A stretch of 64,000 nucleotides of DNA. It comes from Omphiscola glabra (Eukaryota; Mollusca; Gastropoda; Lymnaeidae). Position numbers and translations under genes: made by a program. The stretch is from contig OZ024807.1 of NCBI GenBank assembly GCA_964017045.1, positions 11,167,893 through 11,231,892 on the forward strand. The letters are read 5' to 3'. This document shows positions 21,501-36,500 of this stretch, piece by piece. Under the pieces are notes generated by a model. That model did no database searches. It had not been told where the DNA came from and saw only the letters and a list, made by a program, of their open reading frames with translations. Within the stretch, counting starts at the first letter, position 1; each line of letters begins with the position of its first letter.

Positions 21501-24500
21501 AGAAGCTGGCCTTACCATCGTTGTAAACATTAGTCTTTCACATATAAAGGCGTTGTGGACATTTTTTTAAAAAAGCACTCTGAATTTAAAATTTCAGACA
21601 CTTTGAGAAACACTTTACTTCGGCCCACACCAATCTCTTCATACTGTACTATGCCGACTCATTCTCAACCCATTTTGACTGATAAACAACGCTCTATGCT
21701 GCTGGGTGCTGTCCGTGGCTGGACAGGGGTAGATAGTTCTTGTGTGGGTGCTGTCCGTGGCTAGACAGGGGTAGATAGTTCTTGTGTGGGTGCTGTCCGT
21801 GGCTGGACAGGGGTAGATAGTACTTGGTGGGTGAGGTCCGTGGCTGGACAGGGGTAGATAGTACTTGGTGGGTGAGGTCCGTGGCTGGACAGGGGTAGAT
21901 AGTTCTTGTGTAGGTGCTGTCCGTGGCTGGACAGGGGTAGATAGTACTTGGTGGGCGAGGTCCATGGCTGGACAGGGGTAGATAGTACTTGGTGGGCGAG
22001 GTCCGTGGCTGGACAGGGGTAGATAGTACTTGGTGGGCAAGGTCCGTGGCTGGACAGGGGTAGATAGTACTTGGTGGGCGAGGTCCGTGGCTGGACAGGG
22101 GTAGATAGTACTTGGTGGGCGAGGTCCGTGGCTGGACAGGGGTAGATAGTACTTGGTGGGCGAGGTCCGTGGCTGGACAGGGGTAGATAGTACTTGGTGG
22201 GCGAGGTCCGTGGCTGGACAGGGGTAGATAGTACTTGGTGGGCGAGGTCCGTGGCTGGACAGGGGTAGATAGTACTTGGTGGGCGAGGTCCGTGGCTGGA
22301 CAGGGGTAGATAGTACTTGGTGGGCGAGGTCCGTGGCTGGACAGGGGTAGATAGTACTTGGTGGGCGAGGTCCGTGGCTGGACAGGGGTAGATAGTACTT
22401 GGTGGGCGAGGTCCGTGGCTGTACAGGGGTAGATAGTACTTGGTGGGCGAGGTCCGTGGCTGGACAGGGGTAGATAGTTCTTGTGTAGATGAGGTCAAGC
22501 TTTTCACCAATTGTTTTTTTTTAAAAATGTATATGCTTCTGTAATTGCTAATTTTTATGTGAAGCGCAGTGAGCCTAGCGCTATGCTGGGGTACTGCGCT
22601 ATATAAAACCACCTAATAATAATAATTAAAATAATATCTACATCACTGACGCAATTTTCCGGACGCTGGGAACATCCCATCATGCAATGGAATTATATTT
22701 TTGGGACAAAAGGGTTTGAGCAAATGGATTTTTGAAGCAAAAAATCCTCTGATTTGTAGAGTGTTGTTTTATAATTCTCAACTAAACGTGTGCCAACTTG
22801 TGGACTCAAAAGGATAAGTGGTAAAAAAAAAAGACCCATTAAAATAATGAGAACCCTTGGCTAAGACGAAACAACAGAATATGTAATAGGCAGAGCTAAT
22901 GATTTTTTGAGGGTTGGAGTGGGGGGGGGGGCTTTTTGTTTATTTTAAAATCTTTAATTAGTTTCCTTTCTATGTGGTTTTTGGACCACTCTGGGATGGG
23001 AGGGTGGATGACGAGTTACAGTTAAGATATCTATTGCAGTGTCTCTTAAGCTTATTTGCTCCACGTCACATACGAGCACCTAAAAAAAGTCTTACGTTTT
23101 CAATCAACCCCTCGCTTCACCGACCGCTTACGTTGAAAAAAAAAATCATCTCGAGAAGTCGAGTTAAAGGACTTGTAGAAAACATAAACTTAATCAACAG
23201 TTTTCTAGATCCTGCGTTGCACTGCCTCCCGGTACACGCACTGATTTTTTCACTCGGCTTACCGCCTCTCCGTCAAATTCCCAAATAAGCACCGTTCGTT
23301 TATCTCACGCCAAAAACTGATTATCCACGCCACTTGAAACCATTTAGTAGGAATTAAATAGATAACTTAGACGTGCATCAGTTTTACATTCTGTAACCAT
23401 CATTGACGTCATTCGTAATTAACAACTGCCCCAATTATTGAAATGAACGCTGATCTGATTGACTGAAAACAAAAAGGCAATCTCTTTTCATTGTTTGACC
23501 ATTCCTATCAAATAACTTAAGAGTGGCTGTTGAAATGACCACACAAAATGTTTTCCCATTCCAAATACGTCACCGGTCTGCACCACATGCGTCAATCTGA
23601 TGAAACGCTCGAGACTTTAATTGATGTGCGCTGACGCGAGGCGCATGTCACCAACAAAGTTAAGCGTGAAGAGCGACAACATAATGTACATTAGCTGAAG
23701 AGACATAATTTTTTTTGTTGGTGTAGCTAAACTTAGTTACAACAACGATTTTTCGTATGATACTTTATAAAATTTAAAATCGAGCGATACGGATTTGGTT
23801 GTGGGGGGGGGGGCGGTCTGAAATTTGATAAAGCATGTATACAAGTTATGTACTTTATTGGAACCCCCATTAGTGCTTCCCTCCCCCCAAGGCTCACACC
23901 CGCACACTTTTTTTCACGCCTCTGAACTATAGTAATATTCTAATGACACCCCCCCCCCGCTTTTACAACGCAGATTTATTTCACCAAGTATTTTAGAAAA
24001 AAACAAAATATAATATTACGCACCAAATGCAAATGAGACAGTTTTAAAAAAGAATTTCATTTAGCGAAGTTATCGGGAATTTTATGTCGTGAAATCAGTG
24101 TTGTCATATTTCCCTCATTTTCCCATTGAAAAGGGATGATTTTGGGTGGTTGGGGACTGGGGCTGAAAATTTGATAGATTTGTTTCCCGAGCAACGAGTC
24201 AATGTGCCGAGTTTCAGCTCGAGACCTTGACGGGAAGTGGGTCAATTAGCCGTCCGAAGATTTTTCCAGTCCGCCACCCAGTCAGCCGGCCACGAGCAAA
24301 ATCAAAATTGTTAAAGAGGAGTTTCAAAAAATGTATAGCACTAGTGGGGTTTTAAAAAAAAAATAGTAATAAAGAAATGAAAATAAAAACGTAATGCATT
24401 TACAACACAACCACAAACAACAACAACAACAACGCTGTTTTGTGTTTGAAGACTTAAAAGTCAACAACATTTTTCTTCTTGACCTTGACCAAGAGAAACT

Positions 24501-27500
24501 TGACTCCCGAAAATAAACGATACTTTTATTAAGCAAGCTCAACAAACATTTACAAGAAATTACTATTCACCGAGACGCACTCCCGGCAACGTAATTTTGA
24601 CAGTACACTAATTGCTCTCAGAGGTACGCCCTTGTTATGAAAATCTCTCCCGCCCCCACTCCCCCCCATCAACCTCCTCTGACGTAACCGTTTGTTGATT
24701 AATTTCTCATGGCAACCAGAATCATTTTTATATTTATACTTTATCTTAAGAATAATTTTAAAAAAGTAAAAAAAATAAATAAAAAACACAAACAATTTAA
24801 AACGATTCAAAATAAAATTATATTTAGTATTTTTCATCAACATACTTTTATCATAGATAATCTATCGTCTCTCATAGACGGAAAGATGCCTTACTTTCAT
24901 AATAATAATAATAATACATTAATATACTAAATTGTAAACAGATAAGCATGTTGTGTGTATGACATCTGTATTAATATATTTATATGTTAGATGACTGTTT
25001 CAGCCACCGTGTACACGAAATCTATTTTTAGCCCCTGTGCCGACAGTGAGTTCAAATTGTCTCAATCACTTTTGTTTTTCTTGTGGTTTTGTTTGCTGAC
25101 GAAGGCTTTTAGCCGAAACGTTCGTTAGATTGTCCTGTTTCTCCTTTCAAGTCATTGCACAATCCGTTCAATTAATAAAAAAAACAAAACAAGCCTAAAT
25201 GTATGGAAAATCCCTAAGTCGAAATGTGATATTTAAAACCATTTAGGATACTTGACACCGGACAATGGGTTTTATTAGGGTTAGGACGAAAATTAAGAAT
25301 TTAAAAGTTAAAAATTACTTTTCTTTTTTTATTGTAAAATCCTTGTTGCAGTTTAATTGCTTACACATGTTTATGATTTAAAAAAGGTGAGGTAAGCTTA
25401 AGATAATATTAATTATTCATCTCTGCCCAAAAGAAATATCATTAATATCACACACAATCCTGTCACACAACAACAGACGCACCACCAAAAAAAAAAAAAA
25501 AAAAAAACACACACACCAGCGACCCACCAAAAAAAATCGTCTGTCTCCTGTCACATGCAGACTTCCGTTTTGTAAAACCGCGCATCCATCTTGACTGTCA
25601 GACGTCATCAAGGCAGCCATGACACAAGTCGTCTCCCACGTGAGAAAGTAATGCGGTGGGACGGACTAGAAAGCATGGACTGAACGGCCGTTAGTTTGTT
25701 TGTTTTCTTGTTGTTGAGTCAGCCCCCCCCCTTTTTTTTCCCCATTATTTGGGGACAGAGAATGAATTAAACTTTTATGTGTTGTAAACATGTTGTGAGA
25801 TTAGAGGCGTGATATATATATATATTTATATATATATATATATATAAACATAGTTTATATGTTTGATAAATCATTCAGTTGAATGCCATTATGAAAATAA
25901 ATGCTACTAAAAATTGCGGTCCGTAATATATATATCCATCTAGCAACCTTAGACAACGCGGCCTTAATTTAGTTACCTCTTCCTGTAAATACACAACAAT
26001 AATAAGGTAGAGAGACTGCTATCAGGTTAGAAAAGAAAAGGAAATGAGCAAAACAAAGTGGCATGGGAAAACCTGAAAAGTAAAGGACGCAACGAAACAA
26101 GGAGCCCGTCGGCAAGAAGCCTTCATCAGCAAACAACAATGGACTACGATTAGTCACTTCCTTGTTTTGTCACGTGATACGTACCAGCCATTAGTAGGCT
26201 TTCTGCTACACATAACAACAGATAAACAGCTGATCAGCCATTGCCATTATCATTAATTCTAAAGCAAAATGTTTGTCTCCACCAGCGCCTCCCCCGGTGT
26301 TTATTAAAATTTTACTTTTCAAAATATTCTCGAATACACGCGTTTCTTTAAATGACATTCAATAAATGTGACAATAATTATAATTCAGTTATGATTAAAG
26401 GAAGAAAGTTGTTTGAAGAAAAATTTGTGAGCGACTAGTGTGTTGCAGACAGCCTACCGGAAGTCTTACTTGTTTTTACACGTATCACGTGACAAAACAA
26501 TCGACTCATCGTAGTCCATTAAAAAAATTTTTACACGTATCACGTGACAAAACAATCGACTCATCGTAGTCCATTAAAAAAATTTTTACACGTATCACGT
26601 GACAAAACAATCGACTCATCGTAGTCCATTAAAAATTTTTTTACACGTATCACGTGACAAAACAATCGACTCATCGTAGTCCATTAAAAAAAATTTTACA
26701 CGTATCACGTGACAAAACAATCGACTCATCGTAGTCCATTAAAAAAAAATTTACACGTATCACGTGACAAAACAATCGACTCATCGTAGTCCATTAAAAA
26801 AATTTTTACACGTATCACGTGACAAAACAATCGACTCATCGTAGTCCATTAAAAAAATTTTTACACGTATCACGTGACAAAACAATCGACTCATCGTAGT
26901 CCATTAAAAAAATTTTTACACGTATCACGTGACAAAACAATCGACTCATCGTAGTCCATTAAAAAAAATTTTACACGTATCACGTGACAAAACAATCGAC
27001 TCATCGTAGTCCATTAAAAAAAATTTTACACGTATCACGTGACAAAACAATCGACTCATCGTAGTCCATTAAAAAAAATTTTACACGTATCACGTGACAA
27101 AACAATCGACTCATCGTAGTCCATTAAAAAAAATTTTACACGTATCACGTGACAAAACAATCGACCCATCGTAGTCCATTAAAAAAATTTTTACACGTAT
27201 CACGTGACAAAACAATCGACCCATCGTAGTCCATTAAAAAAAATTTTACACGTATCACGTGACAAAACAATCGACTCATCGTAGTCCATTAAAAGAAACA
27301 GAATTAAATAATAATTCTAATAAATTAAAAATAATACAAAATCTTCAGTCGACTCTATAAACAGATTCCTCAGTTACTGTGACCAGCAAATGCTATTTAT
27401 AAAACAATGATACAAAATATTAACTAAATAACGAAACAAATCTACGGTTTTCATTTCCGAATGAACAACCTCCAAATGAGTTTAAAGTCGAATCACCAAG

Positions 27501-30500
27501 TTGCTTTTTTTTTTTTATATACACAAATGTTTTCCTGAGCTAATTTTTTTTTTATATTACGTCATGGAACTGCAGTGAAGTAAATGAAAAAGAAAAAGTG
27601 CAAAAATTTAGAACAGTTTTTTTTTTAAAAAAATGGTGGGTGTGGATTAGTGGCAAAGGGAAATAATCCATCAATCACGTCCGAGGTCAGGACCTACCGA
27701 CTTATCACAACACGTCTACATTATCTTGCCGAAGCTGTTAGCTTTAAAGTGGAGCTTTCTATTTTTAGGACATACTACAAGGTCTGTGTGTGTGTGGTGG
27801 GGGGGGGGCTTCGTGGGGTCGGGGGGGGGGGGTAGGTTTAGGAAGGGTTTAGGATGTTCCGGATGGCGACATTGTTGTGGAAATTAACGTACTTTGTTGT
27901 TTGGGGCAACATCTTTGATATAAAAAAAAAATATCCGTGTAACTAAAATGCAATATCGACTAAACACTTGTTATGTTCACGGCATTGGGTCGTGGTATAA
28001 ATGGTAATTATTCTTCTGAAGCTGTCTTTAGATCTGCACTTCAAAGTCTGCTGTCTGTCTGTCTTTCGTCTTTCTGCAGGTCTTCCCCCAAACCTTGTGT
28101 TTTAGATTTCTTAAATAGATACGTTACGAAAACTGAAGCGGTAAGAAAACTGAAGCGGTAAGAAAACTGAAGCGGTAAGAAAACTGAAGCGGTAAGAAAA
28201 CTGAAGCGGTAAGAAAACTGAAGCGGTAAGAAAACTGAAGCGGTAAGAAAACTGAAGCGGTAAGAAAACTGAAGAGGTAAGAAAACTGAAGCGGTAAGAA
28301 AACTGAAGCGGTAAGAAAAGATAAGCAGTAAGAAAACAGAAGTGGTCAGAAAACAGAAGCGGTCAGAAAACAGAAGAGGTAAGAAAACAGAAGCGGTCAG
28401 AAAACAGAAGTGGTCAGAAAACAGAAGCGGTCAGAAAACAGAATAGGTAAGAAAACAGAAGCGGTAAGAAAACAGAAGCGGTAAGAAAACAGAAGCGGTC
28501 AGAAAACAGAAGCGGTAAGAAAACAGAAGCGGTCAGAAAACAGAAGCGGTAAGAAAACAGAAGCGAGCGATTATGAATGGCTTGTTGTATTTGCTTTAAA
28601 AAATACAGATTTGTCATTGCGTCTACTTGCATTTTGTTTTTACCTACAGACTTACGGACGCTGTCTGCTTAGAATTCTTGTGTATACATTTTTGGACATT
28701 GTTTTTTTCTGGAATTAAGAGCTTGTTGACGTCAAGGCGGGATCTAGAAGATGTCCAAGTTAGGGCTATGAATATAATATTAAGAATTTATTATCAGAAT
28801 TTTATAAATATGTAAGGTAATAGTTTATATTATTAATTTTTAAATTTATTTTGGGCAGTGGATGGGGTGGGCTGTGGATGGGGTGGATGGTGACTTTAAT
28901 CACCATTATATATAAATGTAATAAATAGTGTTCAGAGAGGTATACTTGCTAGATTGACCAATGATAAATATTAATTATGAAAATATTCGGAGTTTTTAGT
29001 AACATAAATCATACATTTCAATAGGATTTCTGATATATTTCGCATTTGGTTGCTTTTTCGGGGAGGGGGTGGGTTGTTGGGAGAGGTATAAAGTATTTTC
29101 ATAAATAATCAAGTTTTTTTTAATCATTTTTTATTATTTTTGGAAAATTCATCAAAAGTTTGAGTAGAAAAGTGTACTTTTACAGCTAGGTGGCCAGCCA
29201 TATATAATGTAATGTTTCAGCTAGGTGGCCAGCCATATATAATGTAATGTTTCAGTGTGTTTGGGCTGGGGGGGGGCATCCAAAATGTATGAATGTAACG
29301 GGAGAGGGAAGGGGTTGTTAAAATTTGACTTTCTTTTTGCGAACGTCTATTTTGTAATGGCCTTTATACGTATTTGTTAGCCTTCAACGCAAGGAAAGTT
29401 AACTATATCCTCCCCCACAACCCTCCCCCCACCGCGGTCACTCATCACCTTCCCCCACCACCGCCTCCCCAGCCCCAAGAACAGCAACGAAACATGTTCT
29501 TTGCTAAAGCGTCTTGACTTGTAGGTACAAATGCAGATTAACGTCACCCTAATTTAAGAGTATTATAATAACATGGAGCTTCCTTCACAATAATTTCAGC
29601 CTTGTTTTATTTCTCTTTCATGACAAATAATTCAGCTGCTTTTTGTCAGCTCGTCAGCTGCGAGACAGAAGGAGGAAATTTTACTCCTCACACAAGGGAT
29701 ATCGTCTGACGTCATCAACTCTACAAATTATGAGGCAGTCATGTGACCTTGTAATAAGCACACACGCACACACCCTACCCACCTCATTCCTTGCCACGGT
29801 CATAATCTATTCTGTCACCAGAATTAAACTGTTGCGTAACGGAGAACGTAAAGGTGTGACGAGTCTTAAAGTTTTTTATGTGTGCTTTTTGTCAGTCTGG
29901 TGGGTTGACAGCATGCCATTGAACTGAAGACCTCCTAACAGGATGCTCTGGACCCACCTGAAGGTACAAACTGATATGATGGTAAAGACAAAAAAAAAAA
30001 GAGCCACCCTTTTGTTTTGCAAATCGAATATCTATTTGGCTGGCCGAAACCTTCTATGGTCCGCATACATGCCTGTGACGAGAAGAGGTTTTTGGCTAAG
30101 GCAGGTTTTCCAAACGCAAGACATGAACACCGCAGGCAGGTTTTAACGGTTTTTATAAAAGAAATAAATTTAGGAGAAAAAAAAGGGGGGGGGGGTAAAT
30201 GTTAAATGGGACACTTGAAAAATATTGTCAAAAATTGCAAAACATACATATTTTTAGGTGCCCCGGAGGAGCTTGGAGCCAAACGTTTTGGGAAATAAAC
30301 AATGTCTTAGGGTAAAATTATTTCTTATTATCCTTTGCACCCTTAATTATTTCTATAATACTAAAGTTTTTCATGCTTAAACTGTTACATTTTTATAATG
30401 GGGTACGGCCATAAAAGCACAAAAAGAAAGCTGTTTCGCAGACGAAAAGAGCACAATGGTTTGTTTCATGTCATATCCGCTTTTATAATATTTCCGGTTG

Positions 30501-33500
30501 GCTAAGTAAGCATGGATTAGATGACGATACTGTGAATTGAAAGGAAAGAAGTTATTCAGATAAAATGAATACATTAAAATATATAAGACTGAGTCTGTTT
30601 TAATGAGACCTATACTCAACTTACTGGAATCGACATTAGAAAAACAACAACATGGTTTTGGAACTATGTAACGTTGCAAAAATGTAGGAGGCACCCAGGG
30701 GCAAGCTACTATGCTTCAGGCTTACCCCATATATCCCTAAAGCTAGAAATGTCCTTTTTAGGTTATAAGATGACATCTTAGTCCAGGCCCAAAATATATA
30801 TTTTAAAAAAAACGAAGATGCCCTACATTCCTTAACCCTCTTATCAACAGTCACACATAAACAACTGTAAAGTGATGTTCTTTTGCATTTTCTACTGTTA
30901 AAAATAGCATCTAATCCCCCACCATCAATCAGGAAAGCCTCTTCATAACTGACACGACGGAGACTCTACTTTGAGGTATTCCTGTAAACATACACCCGAC
31001 AAGGAAGAGATGTGCTCTAGGCATAGACGCGTCATAATGACATGTTGTTTTGTTTTACTTTATGTTTTTCTTTCAATTGTCCTGGGAAGAAAATTCAGAC
31101 ATTTTCTCTTGACTGAGAAAGAAATATCTTTCTTGTCCTACCCCCATCCTCGTTGCGCACCATTCTGCGCTCTCATTCGCTGCTTTCTCCGCCGTGCGCT
31201 TGATCAGGTACGCACCAACTATACACACAAGAACATCTAGATGATCAAGTTTGAGGCATTGCGTGATCGTCCTTAAAAGGACCGTGCGTACGATTATTAA
31301 AACTATCGGTAGAAATAAGATTTGATTTAAATTATGAAAATTAATAAAATTTGATATTTAAAACAACAACAACTAATCAAGCAACAGAAATATACAAAGT
31401 AGAGGATTACTTATTTTTTTAAAAAGTTTTGCTGCAGACATTTTAATTTCTTCCAAAATTTATTATTTATCTTAGTTATTTTAACACTGACTATCTATGT
31501 ATGAGGAGTCTATTTACAAACCCTTCTAAGTAATTTCTCTCTGATTTAGAGGGAAATTAGTTTTTGCAAATGAATTTATATAGCGATGATAGCATTTAAA
31601 TATTTTTAAATGGTGAATTTTAGACTTACATATAGCTTATTAATCACTAAATACTGTAGATTGACACTATATATATATATATATATAAGGTTTATTTTGT
31701 AGTAGAAGGCATACGTACTGGAACCTTTTTCTCTATGGATCATGCGTGACATCAATATTGCCCCCTAAAAGAGTAACACGATGTGAGTACAGGCACCTTT
31801 TTTTTAAAGTACTGTATAGACACACATATATATCTCTTTTTTCTCCATTAATAAAATATATATTATGTTTCACATCATACTTTTGGAAGAGAAACATAAT
31901 GATGGCTCCTTAATTACAATTACACTTACAGCGGCATTCAGTGAAGTTACAAACTAGTATTAAGGGCTGAGGGCTTACAATTCAATAAAAGCTTTGCACA
32001 ATTATGTTGAAGAACTATTACGTTTATGTTATGTCAACTACCCAGTGCAAAACACGAATGAGGCCGATGTGTCGCTGTGTCGCTGTGTCAATAATAAACT
32101 GGAAAAACAGCTACGCGTGAAGTTAAGCGTTAACAGTGTTTACATTTCTTGGATGATTTGTTTTAATTAGGATGAGGGAGGAAGGTCGGTGGGGCTGAGG
32201 GGAGGGTCGATATTGCTACCTCATCAGTAAGGATTGAAAATATACATCTTCTGGAAATAAACATAGCAGTTACTTTTAGAAGAATTTAATGATTTAAGTT
32301 TAAAACAAACGGCACTGCTTACAATTTCATTGGCCCAATTGAATAAATGATTCTCAGAAGTTCTTACAAATTTATAGCTTTAAGAATGTGTGTTCTGGGA
32401 AAGATGGGGGAGGGGGGGGGGGCGCAGGTGTCCCATTTAAACTGTACTTTGACCCCAATCCCATGATCCCTTCAGCCATGTGTTTTTGAGTTAATCCAGG
32501 CCATGGGTTTACATCCCCTTTGAAAGGGGCCTCACTCGGTCAGCGCAATGTTTTTTTTTCTATACATAGTCCATCATGTGTTGCGAGAGATTCATTGGAT
32601 ATCACCATAAGTGGGATCTTCGAGACACATTTAATCCGACCCCTGTCATCCATTCATTTTCATCAAGGTTAGATCCTAGCACTGACATAACATATCGGCA
32701 ATAGTGTGTTGGGGTGAAAAAAAATGAGGCTGTTGGGGGTATATGATATAATGACTCATACAAGGAAGAAATTAATCCCACAGAGCTGATCTTCCGGTAC
32801 AGTAAAAAATTACGGATTCCTTCAGATTAATGAAATGACCTTGACATAGTTTTTTTTTTATTAACAGGCTAGAGATTAATAAAAGGTCAATAGGTAAATT
32901 TGGATAAAAGTGAGCTCATAAAAGGCAATATGGTTAATTTTTATTTTTTTACATGTCTCAAATTCCATAAAATGTCTTGATATTTTTTTATAGGCTTTCA
33001 CACGAAACCATAATAATAGGATGCGTCACGTGATTTTTAAAAAAAAAAAAAAAGAATAATTTGACCTATACACAAAACGGATGAGCGCCTAAAAGACTGG
33101 GCGCACTGAGAATGGTCAAAATTAAATAAGAGTATAGAATAACTGATTTAACTTGCAAGGTTCAGTTAATCTGCCTAACCATATGAACTGTCCTCAGTTT
33201 TACGTATTTACTCTCTCTTCATACAGAGTTGCCATTATAACAAAAACAACAAAAATTACAATGATAATTATACGACCGTACCAAAATTCACCGACGCCTT
33301 GTACTTTATTAACGACCTCTCTTAATCGACTTCCTGTAAAACGTGATATGCGACCTGCATCACATTGAGAAATGATGTCGGTGGGCCGTCGAGCGTGAGC
33401 TCTTAATGCCCACCCCCCCCCGGCACACCTTCACACGGGCCAGACGCCGGGTCTTCCCACCGCCAGCCCATTCAATGGCACGCCAGGAACCTTCTCGCTG

Positions 33501-36500
33501 GCCTGGGGGATGCCTGGTCATCCGGAAACGCAGCGTTTAAAGCGTTAGCAACCACTCTTTCAGAGGGTTTGGGCGGATTTGTTTCCACTCCGGGAGACAT
33601 GGTGTGGCGTTACCATCCCCCACCGCCCAGGGAGTCCTTCGGTCGGGACGTTAAGCTGGAACCTTCAAATAATTCAATTTTACGACATAGCACCTAAAAA
33701 AAGTCAGATTCTAAAGCATTGCTATATTTCTGCGCTTGAAGAAAACAGTTCATTTACAACTTTTAACGGTAGATGATGACGAAAGTAGCAAGGAAATAGT
33801 GAAGGGGAAATAACTTTTGGACCTATTAACGTCTCCATCGCCTTGAAATGTTCCAAGGAGCTGACCAGATTTACCCTGATCAGGGGCGTTTCAGACCTTG
33901 CCGACAACATGTCTTCTGTTTAAAGTGACATACTAAAAACACATGCACGGGGGGGGGGGGAGGGGAGGAGGGGATCATGTAAAAGAACGTAAGTAACAGC
34001 TTTCTTTCAACAACCAAAAAAAAATAAATTTAATCATTGAATAAAAATAATTACAACAATGTTAATGTACTTATCTTATACATAGTTATAGCTCTAAGCA
34101 TGCACTCAGCGCTTACACATGCTTTTAAACAACTACCATACCAGCATTGATTTTATTTATTTTGGAATTTATGAGGAACAGTAAGACAGTGACTGTCATG
34201 GTTGTGAGACAGTGTTTAATCTATATTTCTGAAAGAAAGATGGTAGATATTGCCTATACTTAATGGTACATGTACTTAGTGACTGTAATGGTTGTGAATC
34301 TCTTTTATCGGAGTCATCTGCAATTTTTATTTCGTGAAATCAGTGTCATCAAATTGCCTTCATCTTCCCTCGAAAACAATGAAATTTTTTTTTTTGGGAT
34401 TGGAGGTGGGGATGAAAATTGATAAAGATTTTGTTGTCATCGACACGGAGCCTATTTGTCAAGCTTCAGCTCGATCGCCTGACGACAAGTGGGTCAATTA
34501 GCCGTTCAAAGCCTTTTGCCGCCACCTATCCAGCCAGCCACCCACGTACAAAAGCGAACGTTACTATAAATGTTTTTAAAATGGTTAAAACTGAAAACGC
34601 TATTGTGTTCATTGAAATAGGATTTACAGGAAAGTAGGGCGGGAGGTGAGTGTCAACTTCGTGTTTCTGCTTGATTGGTTGATTCGTCAAGTTCGTTCAC
34701 ACGTTGTAATACGCCGTACTAGTATTGAATCAACTGAAGTCCTTTATCATAATAAATGTAACTTAAATATTTAATTATACAAACAGGCTGTAAACTCCAT
34801 ACACGCATGCATTTAGCGCAGCTCGCTATCAGACAGAAATAAAACACAACCTTCTTTAACATCGTTCATTTCAAGACTGCCAGACGAATAAAACCTACGT
34901 CACAATACAGACTAGACAATACGTCACAAGGAGCATAAAAATACGTCACCAAGTCAAGCGCGGCAAGAGCGTTCACTAACTAATTAAAACGCTCAAAGAC
35001 ACACCGCGCGTAATGCAACATAATATCCAGTCGCAACAATCAGTAATGAACTCCCATACTCGACAGTGAGTACTTATAACGATTTAACTAAGAAGCAAGG
35101 ACTGCTAATCAAGCTCGTAAGGACGAAGCACGGACACGGCCAGTGAAGCAGGAATGACCGAACGCACTCAAACAAATAGCAAGCACTCCACAGTCCTGTC
35201 CAACGCAGAGCCCGACAATTGCCATAAAGTTCCTAATTAGTATTGCCAGACAGTGTCCACCTGGCACATGACGTCACGAGGAGATTTTGGTACCAATAAT
35301 TTTAAATCATGTGTAAAAAGGTGAATTTTATGGGGGACATTTTTGGTGTTGAATAAAAAAACTAGTTTGAAGAAGGAGAATAACAGTTTTGGCTCCAAAT
35401 ATAAAAACGCGCAAAATTGCTTTTATCCATCACAATAGTTACATAATTTTGTGTACAATTTCTTTCGACAAAATAACCAAGATCACTTTATTAAAAATTA
35501 GGTTTCTAGCCCCAATTCCTTGAAGTAAAGTCTAAATTTCGTATTTAAATAATAAAAAAGATATTAGTGCTTTAATAGGGCCTCGCAGCTCTCTCACTTA
35601 TTATTATCAACATTCTGATGCACCACAACCTGGCACCAATCAAGTTTCACAAATCTTTCATTGGTGGAACATGAAATCATATTGATACGCTGCACGTTTA
35701 AAGCAAACCCTCAGACATGCCAAAGTTGTCAATGATTTTGCGAGCATGCCAAAATTTTAATTGACTTTTCGGACATGCCAAAGTTTTCAATGACTTTTCG
35801 GACATGACAAAGTTTTCAATGACTTTTCGGACATGCCAACGTTTTTAATGACTCTTCGGACATGTCAACGTTTTAATGACTTTTCGGACATGTCAAAGCT
35901 TTCAATGACTTTTTGGATATGCCAAAGTTTTCAATGACTTTTCGGACATGTCAAAATTTTCAATGATTTTTCGGACATGCCAAAGTTTTCAATGACTTTT
36001 CGGACATGCCAAAGTTTCTAATAACTTATCAGACGTGCTAACGTTTGTAATAACTTTTTAGGACAAGCTTTTTTAAATGTCAAAATTCAACGAAGGTCAG
36101 TGCATTTACAGATGCTGTCGATCCTGTGTTGAGCTGACCCGGAGAAGTTTGTTCATATATGAAAAGGAATGAGCTGTGCCCATTGAAATTTAATTTTAAA
36201 ATAAAATAAATATACGCTACTTCTTAAGAGTTAAGCCGTACTGAATATGCTAAAAACAATTGACCCCGGAGGTAGGGGTATTTTTGGGTGTTCGACCTGG
36301 GAGCATTTGTTCAAGCTCAGTCACAGTTAAAAAGAAAAATAATAATAATGAGGAGATGTGAAAAATGAAAAAGAATGAAACCGGAGAAGGGAACCTGCTA
36401 CTGAAATTTTTTTTTTTACTCAAAAGAAAAAAAAACGAAAATTAATGGGATCTTCTCAAAATCGTCTCGAGTGGTTGGGCATATTATATGACCCAGGATT

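Noticed and set aside
21761..22612. 283-residue minus-strand open frame
   Set aside because: Translation of the 41-bp array, not a protein gene.
26474..27293. CRISPR-like array
   Set aside because: The units are contiguous tandem copies without unique spacers, in a eukaryotic intron.
30017..30160. Coding-like frame (FGWPKPSMVRIHACDEKR)
   Set aside because: Looks mildly protein-like but lacks a good acceptor or donor pair and a family match; possibly a transposon relic.
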